DNA from: Bisporella sp. PMI_857
Taxonomy: Eukaryota > Ascomycota > Leotiomycetes > Helotiales > Helotiaceae
Length of the DNA stretch: 64,000 bases
Assembly (NCBI GenBank): GCA_021307315.1
Contig: JAJSPD010000035.1
Location: 124,001-188,000, forward strand
Direction of reading: 5' to 3'
The position numbers and the translations under genes were made by a program. Each line of letters opens with the position of its first letter. Position 1 is the stretch's first letter. This document shows positions 22,200-34,100 of the stretch, piece after piece. The notes under the pieces are model-generated. The model was not told the DNA's origin, searched no databases, and saw only the letters and a program-made list of their open reading frames with translations.

Positions 22200-24067
22200 T
22201 CATCGCGGGCTGAGCAAGGGAGCGCTCTCTCTATCTTCTCCTTCACTATCCAACTTCTTAGGAATACTCTTGAATCTTCCCCCATCAACATGTCTCACCG
22301 CCCACGTATTATCCTCTTGAGTGCTTGCGAAGAACTCCTGATTCTCCTCAAAACTTCTGCCGCCACTTTCTGGGGAATAGGCCCAGGTTGACACTCCCGC
22401 AATGCAATTCGTTATGGCGAACACGAAAAAGAGCCAGTATTCCAGCTTGTTGAATCCGATAGGTGTTAAGAGAGTGACGGCAAAATTAGCAAGGCCCCAT
22501 ATGACGACGGACACTGCACTGCCCTGTGCTCTCGCGCTGCTGGAGTATATTTCTGTTAGTATAAGCCAGACAGTTGCTAACCATCCTATCCAAAAATGGC
22601 CGTTGCAGTGAAAAGTGTGATGCTCCTCAGCACCTCTACGACGAGGTCGGGAACTATTAGATGACTTCCTGCTATGCCCCCGAATATTGTAAGCAGGTCG
22701 AAGCAGATGGCCAAACCAGCAGCTCCCCATATCATCAGCTTACGCCTTCCATATACGTCGATTGACAGCCAAGCAAGAGTCATCAGAAGAAAGTACGAGA
22801 TGTAGTTTCCTAGCGCCAAAAGCTCTGCCTTCCTAGTCCTAAATCCCAGAAATCTGTTGCATCATTATCAGCAACATATTTATCAGGCAGAAAAAACACT
22901 GCTAGCTCACTCGAATATCTGTGGTCCATAGACACTGACGGCGCCGTACCTTGTCAAAGCTTGGTTCACTTGGCCCATAATAGTTATCATGGTTGGGTGG
23001 AATTGAGAACGATCTGGTAGTAACATATCTGTATAATGGATATTTTTATTACTCTCCTCCTCTTGTGCTTTATCCAGCTCCTCAAACTGGGACTCCCATT
23101 CTCTTTCCCGTGGACTGAGTACAATGCTTTTCTTGCGTCATCTTTTCTATCTTTGCTCATATACCACCGTAGAGTCTCTGGCAACTGTGCAATGAAAGCA
23201 ACAAGCAGAATAGGAAAGAATTGCATAGCCATAATTGGAATTCTCCAAGCCCATTGGTTGTCTTTTCCAAGACCAAGCGTAACTCCAAGATTTATTGCGT
23301 ACACCAAACAAAAACCGAAGATGTTCATTTGAAACTCTTGGGCAAGAGCTTTTCCACGAGCATGATCAGAAGCTAGTTTGCTGGAATAAACAGGGATCAC
23401 CGCATCGATTCCTCCATCTCCAAGACCAATGATTACTCTCCCAGTAAACATACGAGCCAAAGCCCAACCATTCCAAGCGGACGCGCCGCTCGTGGTCAGG
23501 CCAGATGTGAACATGAAGAGATTGCCCAGTACGGTGGTAGTTAGACATGCAAAGATAGAAACTTTTCGACCCTTTTTGTCTGCCAATCGGGAGGCAATCA
23601 CAGCTCCAACCGCACAGCTACGATAATATACGGAATCAATGATACCAACAACAGCAGATTCCTTTGATATTTGCATCGTCCTAAGGTATCAGTGATTTAT
23701 ATTTATCAAGGACATCATTCCTGTAGCAATTGCCAAAGTTAATGCGAAGGACTGTTGGTCTTGAGTTGAACTGACTTGTCTTGATCATTGCCTGTTCAGA
23801 CAAAAACGTTAACGAGCCTGGAAGCAGATAACAAAATGGGAACTGCTAACCATACAGAGCAATTGCCGTGCTCGAGAACAGCACAATCTCCTTTTTCTTT
23901 GAGGCAAATGGAATGATGGAGTCACCTCCTGTACCTGGACTAGGTGCATTGGGTATGGTGTCAGTTGGAGTGAGCAAATATTGGAAGCGCAATTCATTGA
24001 CTAAGGGTCGAATGAGTAGCCAATGATGCTCCTGCTTCACTTTATATACATAGGGAAAGGCTAACAA
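22200..24067 (-). pseudogene. MFS sugar-type transporter, frameshifts and stop
   Basis: Minus-strand relic of a sugar-porter-type MFS transporter (12-span H+ symporter). Recognisable parts in order: N-terminal YKVKQEHHWLLIRPLVNELRF, the first span ending IVLFSSTAIALYG, GIIDSVYY, ASRLADKKGRKVSIFA, ARMFTGRVIIGLGDGGIDAV, LPETLRWYMSKDRKDDARKA, the central loop WESQFEELDKAQEEES, TRYGAVSVYGPQIFE, LSIDVYGRRKLMIWGA and the terminal ESGGRSFEENQEFF. Lesions: no in-frame ATG is seen at the 5' end; a TGA at 23689-23691 lies between the first and second spans; the frame shifts near 23122-23125 and again in the A5 run at 22592-22596 (plus strand), each equal to one lost base. An intron at about 22820-22910 still splices in frame. 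The substrate class (sugar or polyol) is a guess. Most likely a pseudogene. Confidence 0.8.
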
Positions 24068-24396
24068 GAGACCGAAAAAACTTAAGTGTAGATAAACAGA
24101 AAGTCTTGATCCAGTTACGGTGAGGGGTCTGAGCTATAACGTCATGTCATGATCTCATAACAGATTTCTGCTTGTCTACAACCTAAAATGTCAACGCCTA
24201 CTTGAGAAGGCATAAATGGATATGCCTAGGCGCGAACAGTGAGTGAAAGATCACTGTCAAGGAAAATTAGTGATCTGTGGTGTGTAAGACGCTCCCTTGA
24301 GCTTGAATCTGGGGAGAAACCTACATAAGTTCGCTTTTGGTAGTAATTTACCAAGATCAATAGAGCTGACAGAACCTTGAGAATGATTTCTCCGAA
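24068..24396. other. divergent intergenic region
   Basis: About 330 bases between the 5' end of the MFS relic and the next gene. No feature beyond a presumable promoter. Confidence 0.4.
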
Positions 24397-25455
24397 ATGC
24401 CTCCACCGGTGGTGAGCACTCTACTCCTTATATATGAGAAGGATTTCTCGCTAGGACACATCTAATATCGAGTATGGCAGACCCCATCACCGCACAGATT
24501 TGTGATCAAGAAACAACAGCCTGCTGGAAAACCGCAGCTAGTACAAAGCCAACCACCTGCTTCCAGCAATACCCAGCAATTTATTGCTACCCCCCGCTTC
24601 AATTTCTCATCTACGCCTCGCCCGACCCTTTCGCAGAATCTGCCGACATCTACACCATCTGCGACGCGTTACTTGACTCCAGCACGCCCTCAGATTAAGC
24701 ATGAAGAGATCATCGACAATTCCTCGGACGGCCTAGAAGATATACGGGATTCAATCAAGGGGGAAGCACAGAAGGAAGACACGAGCTATTTGTTCGAAGA
24801 TGTAGAAGATGACTACAGGATAGAGGAGCCAGTCCCGAAGCGCAGGCGAATCTCATCTTCGTCTGTCGCTGACGATGATGTAGTTGAGAAATCTACCTTG
24901 CCGGAACTCCACACCTCCCCGCCTCAAATTCTATCCTCACCACCCGCTATTCGTCAACCTGTCTCAAGCAAGGCTTCTCGGTTTGTTGTGCCTACGCCTG
25001 CACCTCAATCCACGCTCCAAGATTCTCAAACAATTTTCCTCAAACCACCACGATTCCGCCCTCCCGAAACTGCTGAGCGTAGTCCTCCACAAGACCCGCT
25101 ACCTGATCAATTCTCTCCTCATAGACGCGGTCATAAATACATACCAGGAGGTTTAGCTGCGGAAGTGAGGGACTGGTTGATGAACGTCGAGTCTACTGTT
25201 TCTGCAAATGCGGCACAAAAGAAAGATGATCCTTGGCTGGTGAAGTTTGTAATCGAGGAGGTCAGTGGCAGTAGTAGATCGGGTATGACCATGGTCAAAG
25301 GTATTCAAAGTGGCGGAAAGCCAATTCTCAAAGTTCTTCTCGCCGGTGAAGGAGAAGGAACTGGGCTACAGAAAGGTGCCAAACTCGAGATAGGCAAGAT
25401 TGTGGGCATAAAAGGCCCTATCTGTCGAGGCAATATATTACAGCTAATGTGCTAA
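24397..25455 (+). CDS. conserved hypothetical protein, disordered N-terminus
   Basis: Best model is two exons, 24397-24411 and 24481-25455, 329 aa, starting MPPPVTPSPHRFVIKKQQP. The 69-base intron has donor GTGAGC and acceptor GGCAG. The alternative ATG at 24474 is out of frame with the long open frame, so the short first exon is preferred. The N-terminal 200 residues are Pro/Ser/Thr-rich with acidic patches and a PKRRR basic cluster (possible nuclear signal) and are probably disordered. The last 110 residues look folded: PGGLAAEVRDWLMNVEST, DDPWLVKFVIEEVSG, ILKVLLAGEGEGTGLQKGA and IGKIVGIKGP, a beta-rich pattern. I do not recognise the family. The end may be shortened, since the sequence changes character after GIKGP. 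Confidence 0.6.
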
Positions 25456-25951
25456 CATGAACAGAACATCTGAATAACACCAACGGAACTTTCAGATGTC
25501 TAAATTCACTGTTTCATTTATTCCAGATATTGTAAAACTATCCCTTTTTAATATGTTACTAGTTTTCTCACTTTGACTCTATCCGGAATCGTGAAATTAC
25601 CTTCTAATTCTGCTATAATAGTGATTACCCACCATAATATCCCTAATTGTTGACATGCCGTCTTTTTCTGAAGATGATTATGCTTGCTATGTTATACACA
25701 TCTTGGCAGCAAATAGATTGCTTAACTTTATGACTAACTTAAGGAAATTTAAACAAATCTTTAATGCTGTGGAAATGGCACAGCTGAATCAAACTCGTCA
25801 AGTGAGGTGACTCCTCACCATGAGCTTTGCCCGGCGAGCCAGAAATAGTAATTATTCCCGAAACAGCAACGGCAACAACTCTACAAAATCAGCTTAATCG
25901 AGCCCTATCTTTCATCGATTCACAATCAAAAAGATGAATATTTGATTTGAG
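25456..25951. other. intergenic, no gene seen
   Basis: About 500 AT-rich bases with many T and A runs, holding the 3'UTR of one gene and the promoter of the GNAT gene. Confidence 0.5.
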
Positions 25952-26825
25952 ATGTCTAATTTAAGAGTGACGCTACGCCCTGTTGAGTCGAAAGACTGGA
26001 AGGCTGTGGCATGGTTGGAGGCTATTGCATTTGGCGAGGACGAGTTTTCTCAAGTAGCATTTGGATCTCGTCGCTTCGATGATGAAGTAATTGAGGCGAG
26101 AGCGAAGGAGATGCAGCAGGAAAATCAGCATCCGGGTGAGAGCCAAACGTGAGTTCTAAGGGCTATTATCTTTGTCAAGAACGATCTGACATTCATATAC
26201 GAAGGCATGTCAAAGCTGTATTGCTGGATGACGACGGAACGGAAGAGATTGTAGGATATGCGGGCTGGCGAACTGTGCTTGTTAGTCAGGGAGGTGTTGG
26301 TGTTTATGGCACCATGAATGAAGAAAGGGAAAGTGAGGACAGCCATGAAGGAGAGCACAGTCAAAAGAAGGATACAGATGAGGACTGCGTGAAGACAGTT
26401 GCTAATCGGAAGCTCTGTGATGATCTCTTCATTCCTGGAGATCGATACATGGCATCAGCCTGTGAAGGCAAAGACTATCACAGTAAGATCGCTTTCCCTT
26501 CATCTTAGGTTGATCCTGGACGCCTGCAGTATGACTACTTTCTAATATCGTTGTAGAACTCTTTTTATTAGAGGTGTCACCAAAGCACCAAAGACGCGGA
26601 ATCGGAAGTTTGCTTCTAGAAAGCGGTCTGAAGGAAGCAGATTTAAAGGGGTTGCAATGTGTGCTTGGAGCTTCACCGGAGGGATTAGGTTTGTATAGAA
26701 AGCACGGCTTCGTCACTACTCAGCACATGAGTCTGAACCTGTGGGAGTATGAGGGTGGAGAGGGAAAGGGTACTGTGGAGCATTGTATTATGCACCGACC
26801 CGCGAAAGCTCAAGTGTCTTCGTGA
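25952..26825 (+). CDS. GNAT-family N-acetyltransferase
   Basis: Three exons (25952-26148, 26205-26482, 26557-26825) join in frame to 247 aa. The protein belongs to the Gcn5-related N-acetyltransferases, which move acetyl from acetyl-CoA to an amine. It opens with LRVTLRPVESKDWKAVAWLE, typical of the N-terminal strand and helix. A central acidic insert (about residues 100-125) is probably a disordered loop. The acetyl-CoA pyrophosphate-binding motif A is clear near residues 164-180: LEVSPKHQRRGIGSLLLESG, with Q/R-x-x-G-x-G at 170-175. It is followed by the motif-B-like GLGLYRKHGFVTTQHMSL. Fungal members of this type are commonly of unknown substrate and I cannot assign one. Confidence 0.85.
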
Positions 26826-27521
26826 AACGAAAGCTATAGAATATGAGGAGAAAATTAGGAAGTCAAACTCCACTGAAAAGTCAAAAGGGCACAAGCTTCA
26901 TGGCCAGGTGATTTTATTATTCCATAAACAAATGTAGGTAGTCAAAATTAGCACATAGGAAGCTCCGCCTAATTTTAGTGATCTTGTGCAATAATTTTTA
27001 TAGTAATCTAACAACGGTCCTAATTCCCTTAAAAAACTATGAGTTAAAGGAGATAGCCTGGTCCGGAGTCAAGGGATATAGAGAAATATAAGCTGTCTTA
27101 CAATCTCAACTTGTTGAAAGATTTCGGTGGGTAGAGATACTGTAATCAAAGTTCTTTCTGCTCTCACTAAATATCAGAGTACAAATTTTTTGAAGAAAAA
27201 CGCATCACCAGATTGCCTTTTTGGAAAATGGTTTATATATGCTACAATTTTCTCCAACGCCTCCGCCCCATGGTATGCAGCCGCTAATATACAAATTATA
27301 CACACGCTTAGCACATGTAGCGCCGTTCTTACACATCCAAGCCAAACGTCCTTTTCCATGCTCTTCGGATCCACATGCGACATAGGTACGATGAAGCCAG
27401 CTTTCCGCAAGCCTGTAGCCACGATATAACGAACGAAGCAGCATCGGATGGTGCTTAATGACAGGATATGGTCTCTTATCCAATGGCTGCAGTTACAGTT
27501 TTTCGTAGGCCGCCATCACCA
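26826..27521. other. intergenic, no gene supported
   Basis: About 700 bases between convergent genes. Minus-strand open frames at 27174-27422 and 27205-27483 lie directly downstream of the mL58 gene in different frames and show no family features; they are probably 3'UTR sequence. Confidence 0.45.
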
Positions 27522-28127
27522 CTATTCGTCCCTCAGTGCAAGCTCTATTCGTTTCAATCTCTCCTCCCGTGCCTTTGTCTTCTTCGGTCCCCATCTTGCC
27601 ATGACCGCTGCCTTTTTCTCTGCGTCCCGTTGTCTCTTTTCTGCCGGAGCCGTTACGCACATTGCTATGAAAAAAGTGGTGGTATTATACTTGTTAGCCA
27701 ATTTTCGAGCTGTCCACTTTTCCGGATCCTGAGTTCGCAATCTTTGAATCTCTGCGATGTCGGCATCGGTGAGATGATGTCGCACGCCTACAGGCTTATA
27801 TTTCGGGATGATAGGTGGAAGTCGCCCTTTGGGTTGGATTGCCGCAGCTGTCGCAAACAGCTGTTTTCGCTTGTCCTCTTTTGGTAGAAATTTGAGGGGT
27901 GTGTGAAGGATCGACGGAGCTGAAGAAGGCGGGTTAAAGATGATATGATCTTGCTGTGGCGAATGACTATTGGAAAGGAATGTTGCGTCGGGCTTGATAT
28001 TCAGCCGCTTCTTCGAGCGGCGATACGTCGATTCGTGCCGTTTTGTTGTGGCATTGACAGGAGAGAGACAATTGATCCTGCTGGAGAGAAAGGTCCCCAG
28101 GGGCATCCTCAGCAATCTAGCTTCCAT
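27522..28127 (-). CDS. MRPL20: mitochondrial large-subunit ribosomal protein mL58
   Basis: An intronless minus-strand gene of 201 aa. The N-terminal 35 residues are rich in Arg, Ser and Leu without acidic residues, as expected of a mitochondrial import signal. Then come TYRRSKKRLNIKPDATF, DHIIFNPPSSAPSILHTPLK and FLPKEDKRKQL, the typical opening of fungal mL58 (yeast Mrpl20), and a basic, helical C-terminal half including DPEKWTARKLANKYN and KRQRDAEKKAAVMARWGPKK. It is a fungal-specific structural part of the mitochondrial 54S subunit. The next gene upstream is divergent, with about 500 bases of shared upstream region. Confidence 0.9.
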   Translation of the reverse strand: MEARLLRMPLGTFLSSRINCLSPVNATTKRHESTYRRSKKRLNIKPDATFLSNSHSPQQDHIIFNPPSSAPSILHTPLKFLPKEDKRKQLFATAAAIQPKGRLPPIIPKYKPVGVRHHLTDADIAEIQRLRTQDPEKWTARKLANKYNTTTFFIAMCVTAPAEKRQRDAEKKAAVMARWGPKKTKAREERLKRIELALRDE

Positions 28128-28633
28128 AGTTGATGAAATGTCGGACGTAAAGGTTTCTGTGCTGTCAAGTCTATCAATCTGGGGTCCATCCGAGAATTAA
28201 TTGTAGATGCCAAGTGCTTTACGAAGCTTAGCTGTTTTGGGCATTAGCTCCATTAGCCAGGTCCTGGTCGTCACTCATCATGCGACCAGGCTCTCCAGGC
28301 TGTGAGAGAAGGGGCTTTGGGTAGGGGAGAATACCTGAAATGAACGATCGATAATGCCTTGATCCTCAGCCCCAAAGACAGCTGACTGCTTACAATCTCC
28401 TCATATATCCCCTCACAATGCACTTGAATGAAATCAAGTCCTCAGTACACCACTGCTCGTTCTTCCATTAAATAAGAAACAATTGGTGTGAGCTACCCCT
28501 CCGCTTCCCCATCTACTCTACCATGAAACCACGAAAATGCAAAACTAATTCATGCTAGTATTTTACTCAAACTCAAGCTGCGAATTTTCCTCCTGATCAT
28601 CCTTTCCCACGAATCAATAACTCTGAGGCCAAA
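28128..28633. other. divergent promoter region
   Basis: About 500 bases between the start codons of mL58 (minus) and the Ser-rich protein (plus). It presumably contains both promoters; no motif is specific enough to call. Confidence 0.45.
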
Positions 28634-29820
28634 ATGAGTGCGTCTGAATCGAGTACTATTCAGCCAAATACTCCAGTGCCGACTGGCCAACAGCAACCCA
28701 CCAAGGTTCCACTGTTAGGAGAAGGATTTCAGGAATCAGCTGGTCAAGCGGTATCAAAATCTGCCGAAAGCAGCGATATTGACTCAGATACAAAAGACGG
28801 TACAAAGTCTGGGAAGCGAAGGTTGTTTGGCTTCGGAAAGAAGAAGAAGGACGACGATAAGTCAAAGTCCAAGAAGAAGGAGGGCAATATCGCAGACGAT
28901 CCGAATGGGAGTGATACACCGATTGCGCAACCAACTCAAAACTCTCCAATTCGATCGTAAGCACAAACTTCTAATTTCTAGCTTTGCCTTGAACTAGCTT
29001 GAGAAATACTTGTTGCAAAGTCGCACTCTCACTCCCGAGCAATGACTAACAATTGCATCTATTTAGTTCAAACTATCCGTATCAGCTACCGTCATCTCCA
29101 CAACGAAATTTATACTCATCTTCGCCACGTATTGTGTCACCGGCAGGATCTCAAATCTTTGAGCGTGATGTTCAAGAGAGTTCTTTACCTGTACCAAACT
29201 CGCCAGCAATACCATCACATATCCAGCAAGAGAATCATATACCCGCAGTTCTAGATGCCTCTTCAGAAGCGATCACAAACAAGAGTCTTGACCCGGATAG
29301 TGTTGAGATTGTTATGCACTCATCTCATCAACCAGCGGCAGTTAGTGTGACGGGAATAGCAAGCACTGAATCCCACGGTCACCCCTGGTCTGAAGACCTG
29401 CTCGCCCATACTGATAAGGACGATGCGGCTTCAAATTATGGCGCACTTGATAGTGCAGATGTACGCCGTCTTAGTTTCATATCATTTTCTGATATTGTTC
29501 AGGGAGAACATATGGAGCATGCCGGCAGTAGAGACTCGCTTTATGTTGCTGGGCTCAGTTCTTTTTCGTCTGGAGGACATCGCTCCCCGTCACCTGTTCG
29601 CTCCCCAGTCTCCTCTGGGACATCTCCCCCAACAAGCAAATCGGCATCGATCAAAGGTGTTGAGCTTTCGCCTCGAGCCAAAGCTTTAGGGAGTCCGGTT
29701 CTCGCTCATTTGCCTTCGGCAGGCGGAGAGTTGACTATTGAGACAATGAGCCAAGCGTTGCGAAGTCCTTTAATAAGTCCATCGAGTCCTGATGGATTGT
29801 CTGATCGATCGTTTAGATAG
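28634..29820 (+). CDS. Ser/Pro-rich conserved hypothetical protein
   Basis: Two exons, 28634-28956 and 29067-29820, join in frame to 358 aa; the intron (110 bases) has GTAAGC and TTTAG. The N-terminal third contains a strongly basic block, GKRRLFGFGKKKKDDD and SKKKEG, which could be a nuclear signal or bind acidic membrane lipids. The rest is low-complexity with many SP and SSP motifs, probable targets of proline-directed kinases. One conserved-looking island, DSADVRRLSFISFSDIVQGEH, stands out from the disordered surroundings. No enzyme motif or membrane span is visible, and I do not recognise the family. Likely a regulated scaffold or signalling protein (guess). Confidence 0.75.
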
Positions 29821-31115
29821 AGTTTTATCAGGAATTCTGTACATTTGTATGCACTTTGCACTTGGCTTGAAGGTACATGAAACAAAGGAGTTTCGCTTGA
29901 TGAGGTCTCGTATTGGAAGATGAGTTTACTAGCTGAAGCATTTTCGTTCCGTTCTATACCTAGGAATCTACCACGAGCGAGTTATATCCCAATGATTTAT
30001 GAGTTGTCTACGTATTCTGGACACCATTTCGCACACGCGAACAAGTTGAAGTGTAGCTAATCATAACACGATCATCTACCTTTGGTTTTTATTTTATTTT
30101 ATTATTCAATGAAATGAATCAAGGCTAGATTTGATTATTCTGGCTGTGTGGTTGCCACTGGCACGAGAATTAGTCCTGATCTGGATTGTGGGGGGGGGGC
30201 GGCGTAATAAACCTTGTTGCTTTTGCTGGTCAGCAGATTAGACTTGCTTCCTCTCAACTTTTAAGGTTGAGCCATAAACATTTGATGGTTTGGAAGGCGG
30301 AAATGCGATATCATATTGCAACATTGGAAGTTCATTCAACCTAGCCTCCCCAAAACCCCCGCTATCGATCATAAATATTTAGATTTTCAATTCAACATAT
30401 GCTACCATAAATCAAAGGCATTTTTCATCCTCGAATGGCTGTCGAAACTACTTAGGGATCGTCCGAGGCTGCTTTCCTTTTCGATTGCGCTTAGTACGGG
30501 ACGGGTCTGGTCAGAGCGCAAAGTGGTCCCCGCCTGCGCTTGAAGCGATTATTTAAATGGAGACAAGTATTAATAGGTGACAATTGCGCATCCTCAATAA
30601 TTCGCAGGAGTGGACAGCGTGTCTAGGCAACGAGCGGCAAGGAAAGCATACCTTTCATTTGAGTATTCCGCGTCGACCTCAATATCCGCCGTGGTGCATT
30701 CAGCGATATAGACAAGGAGGCCGATCACATATCTTGAAAAGGAAGCTCGAACCCCGTCCTAGGAAGCCCACTTGAGACGGAAATGGTTGTTGGCCAGCTA
30801 TCATGAAGAAGTGCGAGATTCGAGACTGGTATTGGGAAGGCATCAGGCGCCTTGGACTCAAGATTTACATCAGGGATTGAAGAGAGGCTGTGATACCAGG
30901 ACCAATTCCACCTTTTCACATTCGAGAACGAGAGTTCTTCGAGGATTCGAACGTGGAGGCACAGGCAGATTTGATACCTGAGGAGAAAGACGACGCAACT
31001 GTTCTCCTCGTGCTATGCGCACCACGCTGAGATCCTTTGTGGAACAATAATCTCGAATACACTTCTTCCTAGTACATTATTGAAGTTTGGATATTAGGGA
31101 GATGAAAATATACCA
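29821..31115. other. long upstream region of the RasGAP gene
   Basis: About 1.3 kb without a recognised gene; it includes a G10 run at 30190-30199. Open frames at 30316-30543 and 30772-30981 have no features. Part may be a long 5'UTR or contain unseen 5' exons of the RasGAP gene. Confidence 0.4.
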
Positions 31116-34100
31116 ATGAGAAGGACACGAGAGATGAGCATATTACCGCCTGGGATGGAGGGGAAAACCAACAGCTCATATTCTCAAACCGCTGGGCTGG
31201 AAGATTGGCAGAGGAACGCACAAGATACTCTGTCAAGAAGTATGGACAGGCCTCTTGATCCTGTCCAAAGGACTCGGCTGGCTAAAAGTACCGTACGTGC
31301 TGTAACGCCAGAGTCACCAGACAGAGAGGAAGGATATAATGGGGGATTCGGCTCAATACGCTCAGGCCCGTACGATGCTCCATCTACTTCAACTTCGCCG
31401 CGATCAACAGCAGGAGATAAGCCAAGGGATAAAAGGAATGGCCTTGTATTTCAAGACTCTTACAATACAGAGTCTATAGAAACAAACCGTACTGGTCCGC
31501 CGGTGAGCTTTGCTGGGTCGGGAAGTTTCCATTCCAGAGCGCGCACTCGAACCCTGGACGAACCCAGCCGTCAACGTTCCACATCCACCAGTATGTCAAA
31601 AGGCCGACATCGCATTGGTTCTGTGCATTCTGCCTCTTCGCCGCCGTTCCATGAGGCGGAGCCTCGACCAGACGCATCTATCTCGACCGGATATCCTTCA
31701 ATCACTACTCGAGCTTCGCCTCAGCTTCAGAAGTCTAATTCCGTCAAAGGTGGCCGACGTCTTTTGAAGAAATCTTCAAGACCGACCTCGCCGTTGCCTG
31801 TTAAGAACGACGTTCCATCCATTGATTCTCTGCCTTTCCCGATTGCTACAGGGGATGCTAGCAAAATCATATTGCTAATGAAAAATCTATCCGGGAGAAT
31901 GAGAGGTGAAGTCGAATATCAGCTCGGATCTGAGATTGGTTGGAATAAAGGTATCTGTTATATTGACGATATAAAAGGCTCTTTCATGTACGAAGGAGAC
32001 GATCGAGGTCCATTTCATCTTACTGTTATATCAGACCTTCGAGGATGTCGGGTTCGCCTGATGACTTCGCGAGAACGACAATGCAAATACCTTGATGTCT
32101 CGAATTATCAACTTGGCATAGAGTTGCGACTGTTACCAGCTGTCGAGGCGGAATTTGATCTCTGGCTAGCTGCATTTTTGTGTTGGCAGCAGCTTCGCAG
32201 TGGCCCACTTCAATCTTCCTCTCCGAAGCCGAACTTGGTCGGAGAGCGGAGACCAAGCGTTCAAAGTATACAGAATGGCAAAACACGGGATGCATCTTTT
32301 AAGGCAAAAGATGGCCCTTCCAAAGAAAGTAACATAATAAAAGTCGCAAAGATACAACTCTGGGATACTGGTCTTCCCACTTCACCAGCTGCAATTATGC
32401 GACATTCATCAAGCCGTAACCTCCGTGCCTCTTCAACACGGTCATGGCGCAGAGTATCTTGTATTCTCCAAGACAACGGCGAATTCAAATTATTGACAGA
32501 GAACGATGTAACTCTTCTGTCTGTCATACAATTATCTCAACTATCACGCTCTGCTATCCAACGACTAGACAGATCGGTCTTGGATGAAGAGTTCTGTATA
32601 GCGATCCTTCCTCAATATACATCCACCTCCACGCAACTATCTATCTTCAGACCTGTATATATAGCGCTGGAATCCCGAATCTTATTTGAAGTATGGTTTT
32701 GTCTGCTAAGATCATTCTCCATTCCTGAGATCTATGGGCCACACTCTCCCAACGACCTGGAACATGACGAGTACTCTGAGCCTCGAACAAATGACATGTT
32801 TCGAATCGAGAAAACACTGACTCTGCGTGTCGTGGAAGCTAAAATCCGAAAACCGATGGTGGCCTCTGAGTCAAGTTCGCTTGGAAAGCACTCCGCTAAG
32901 TCTGAAAATGATCCTTCGATCGGGGACTATCTCGCGGAAGTAATACTTGATGGCGAAATTCGAGCTCGCACGAAAACGAAAACAGAGACAAGGAACCCGT
33001 TCTGGCGCGAGGACTGCGAGTTTCAGGACTTGCCTGCATATCTTCCGCAGCTGTCTATCATGCTCAAAAGGATCCAACATGCAGAAGTATCCACGCACGG
33101 GTTCTTGTCCTCATCGAGCGTTCACATTCCCGAAAATCCTAGAGAAGTTATCTATGGCACAGTTGATATTCCACTTGATAAATTGGAACGAGGAAAGGAC
33201 CAGGAAATGTGGTACCCAATTCTAGACGATCAACAACAAAAGATCGGAGAGATGTTTCTGAAGCTTCGGCATGATGAGCTAGTGGTCCTTCTTGCTAGAG
33301 ACTACCAAGAAGTATCCGAGCTCCTACATAGATTCAATACTGGGTTGACTGTTCAAATAGCTCAAACATTTCCTACGAACTTGAGAAAATTGGCAGAAAT
33401 ATTGACGAATATCTTCCAAGTATCCGGCCACGCAGGAGACTGGTTCACTGCACTTGTTGAAGATGAAATCGATGGAATCGCTAAGGAAATACCTGTTCAT
33501 CGCACAAGGTTCAGTAGAAGGATCGGCTCAAATGAGTCCTCTGATCGCGAGAAGTCTGTTCGAGACATGAGCAAATCCCTTCACGGAGAAGCTAATCTCC
33601 TATTCCGTGGGAATTCCCTCCTTACTCAAGCCTTAGATATTCATATGCGGCGGCTAGGAAAGGAGTATCTTGAGGATGTCTTGTCTGAAAAGATCCTTAA
33701 AATAAACATGCTCAATCCTGACTGTGAGGTTGATCCTTCTCGATTGGGACAAGGAGATGATATTAGCAAAAACTGGGCTCAACTTATAGCTCTGACAACA
33801 GAAGTATGGGATAGCATGTCCGATTCGGCTCCAAAATGCCCTCCTGAGATACGTCAAATTCTGAAATACATTCGTGCTGTTGCCGAAGACCGCTATGGCG
33901 ACTTTCTTCGAACAGCAACATATACCAGTGTGTCTGGGTTCCTATTTCTTCGCTTCTTCTGCCCAGCCCTGTTAAACCCAAAACTGTTCGGTCTTTTGGG
34001 AGACCACCCGCAGGCGAAAGCTCAGGTATGTTTCCCTTTAGGCAAATTTCGAAAGCATGCTAACCATTCTCAGCGAACCTTAACACTGATTGCGAAGAGT

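Noticed and set aside
27174..27483. Minus-strand frames below mL58 with a hydrophobic stretch
   Set aside because: They overlap each other in different frames and match no family; more likely 3'UTR sequence.
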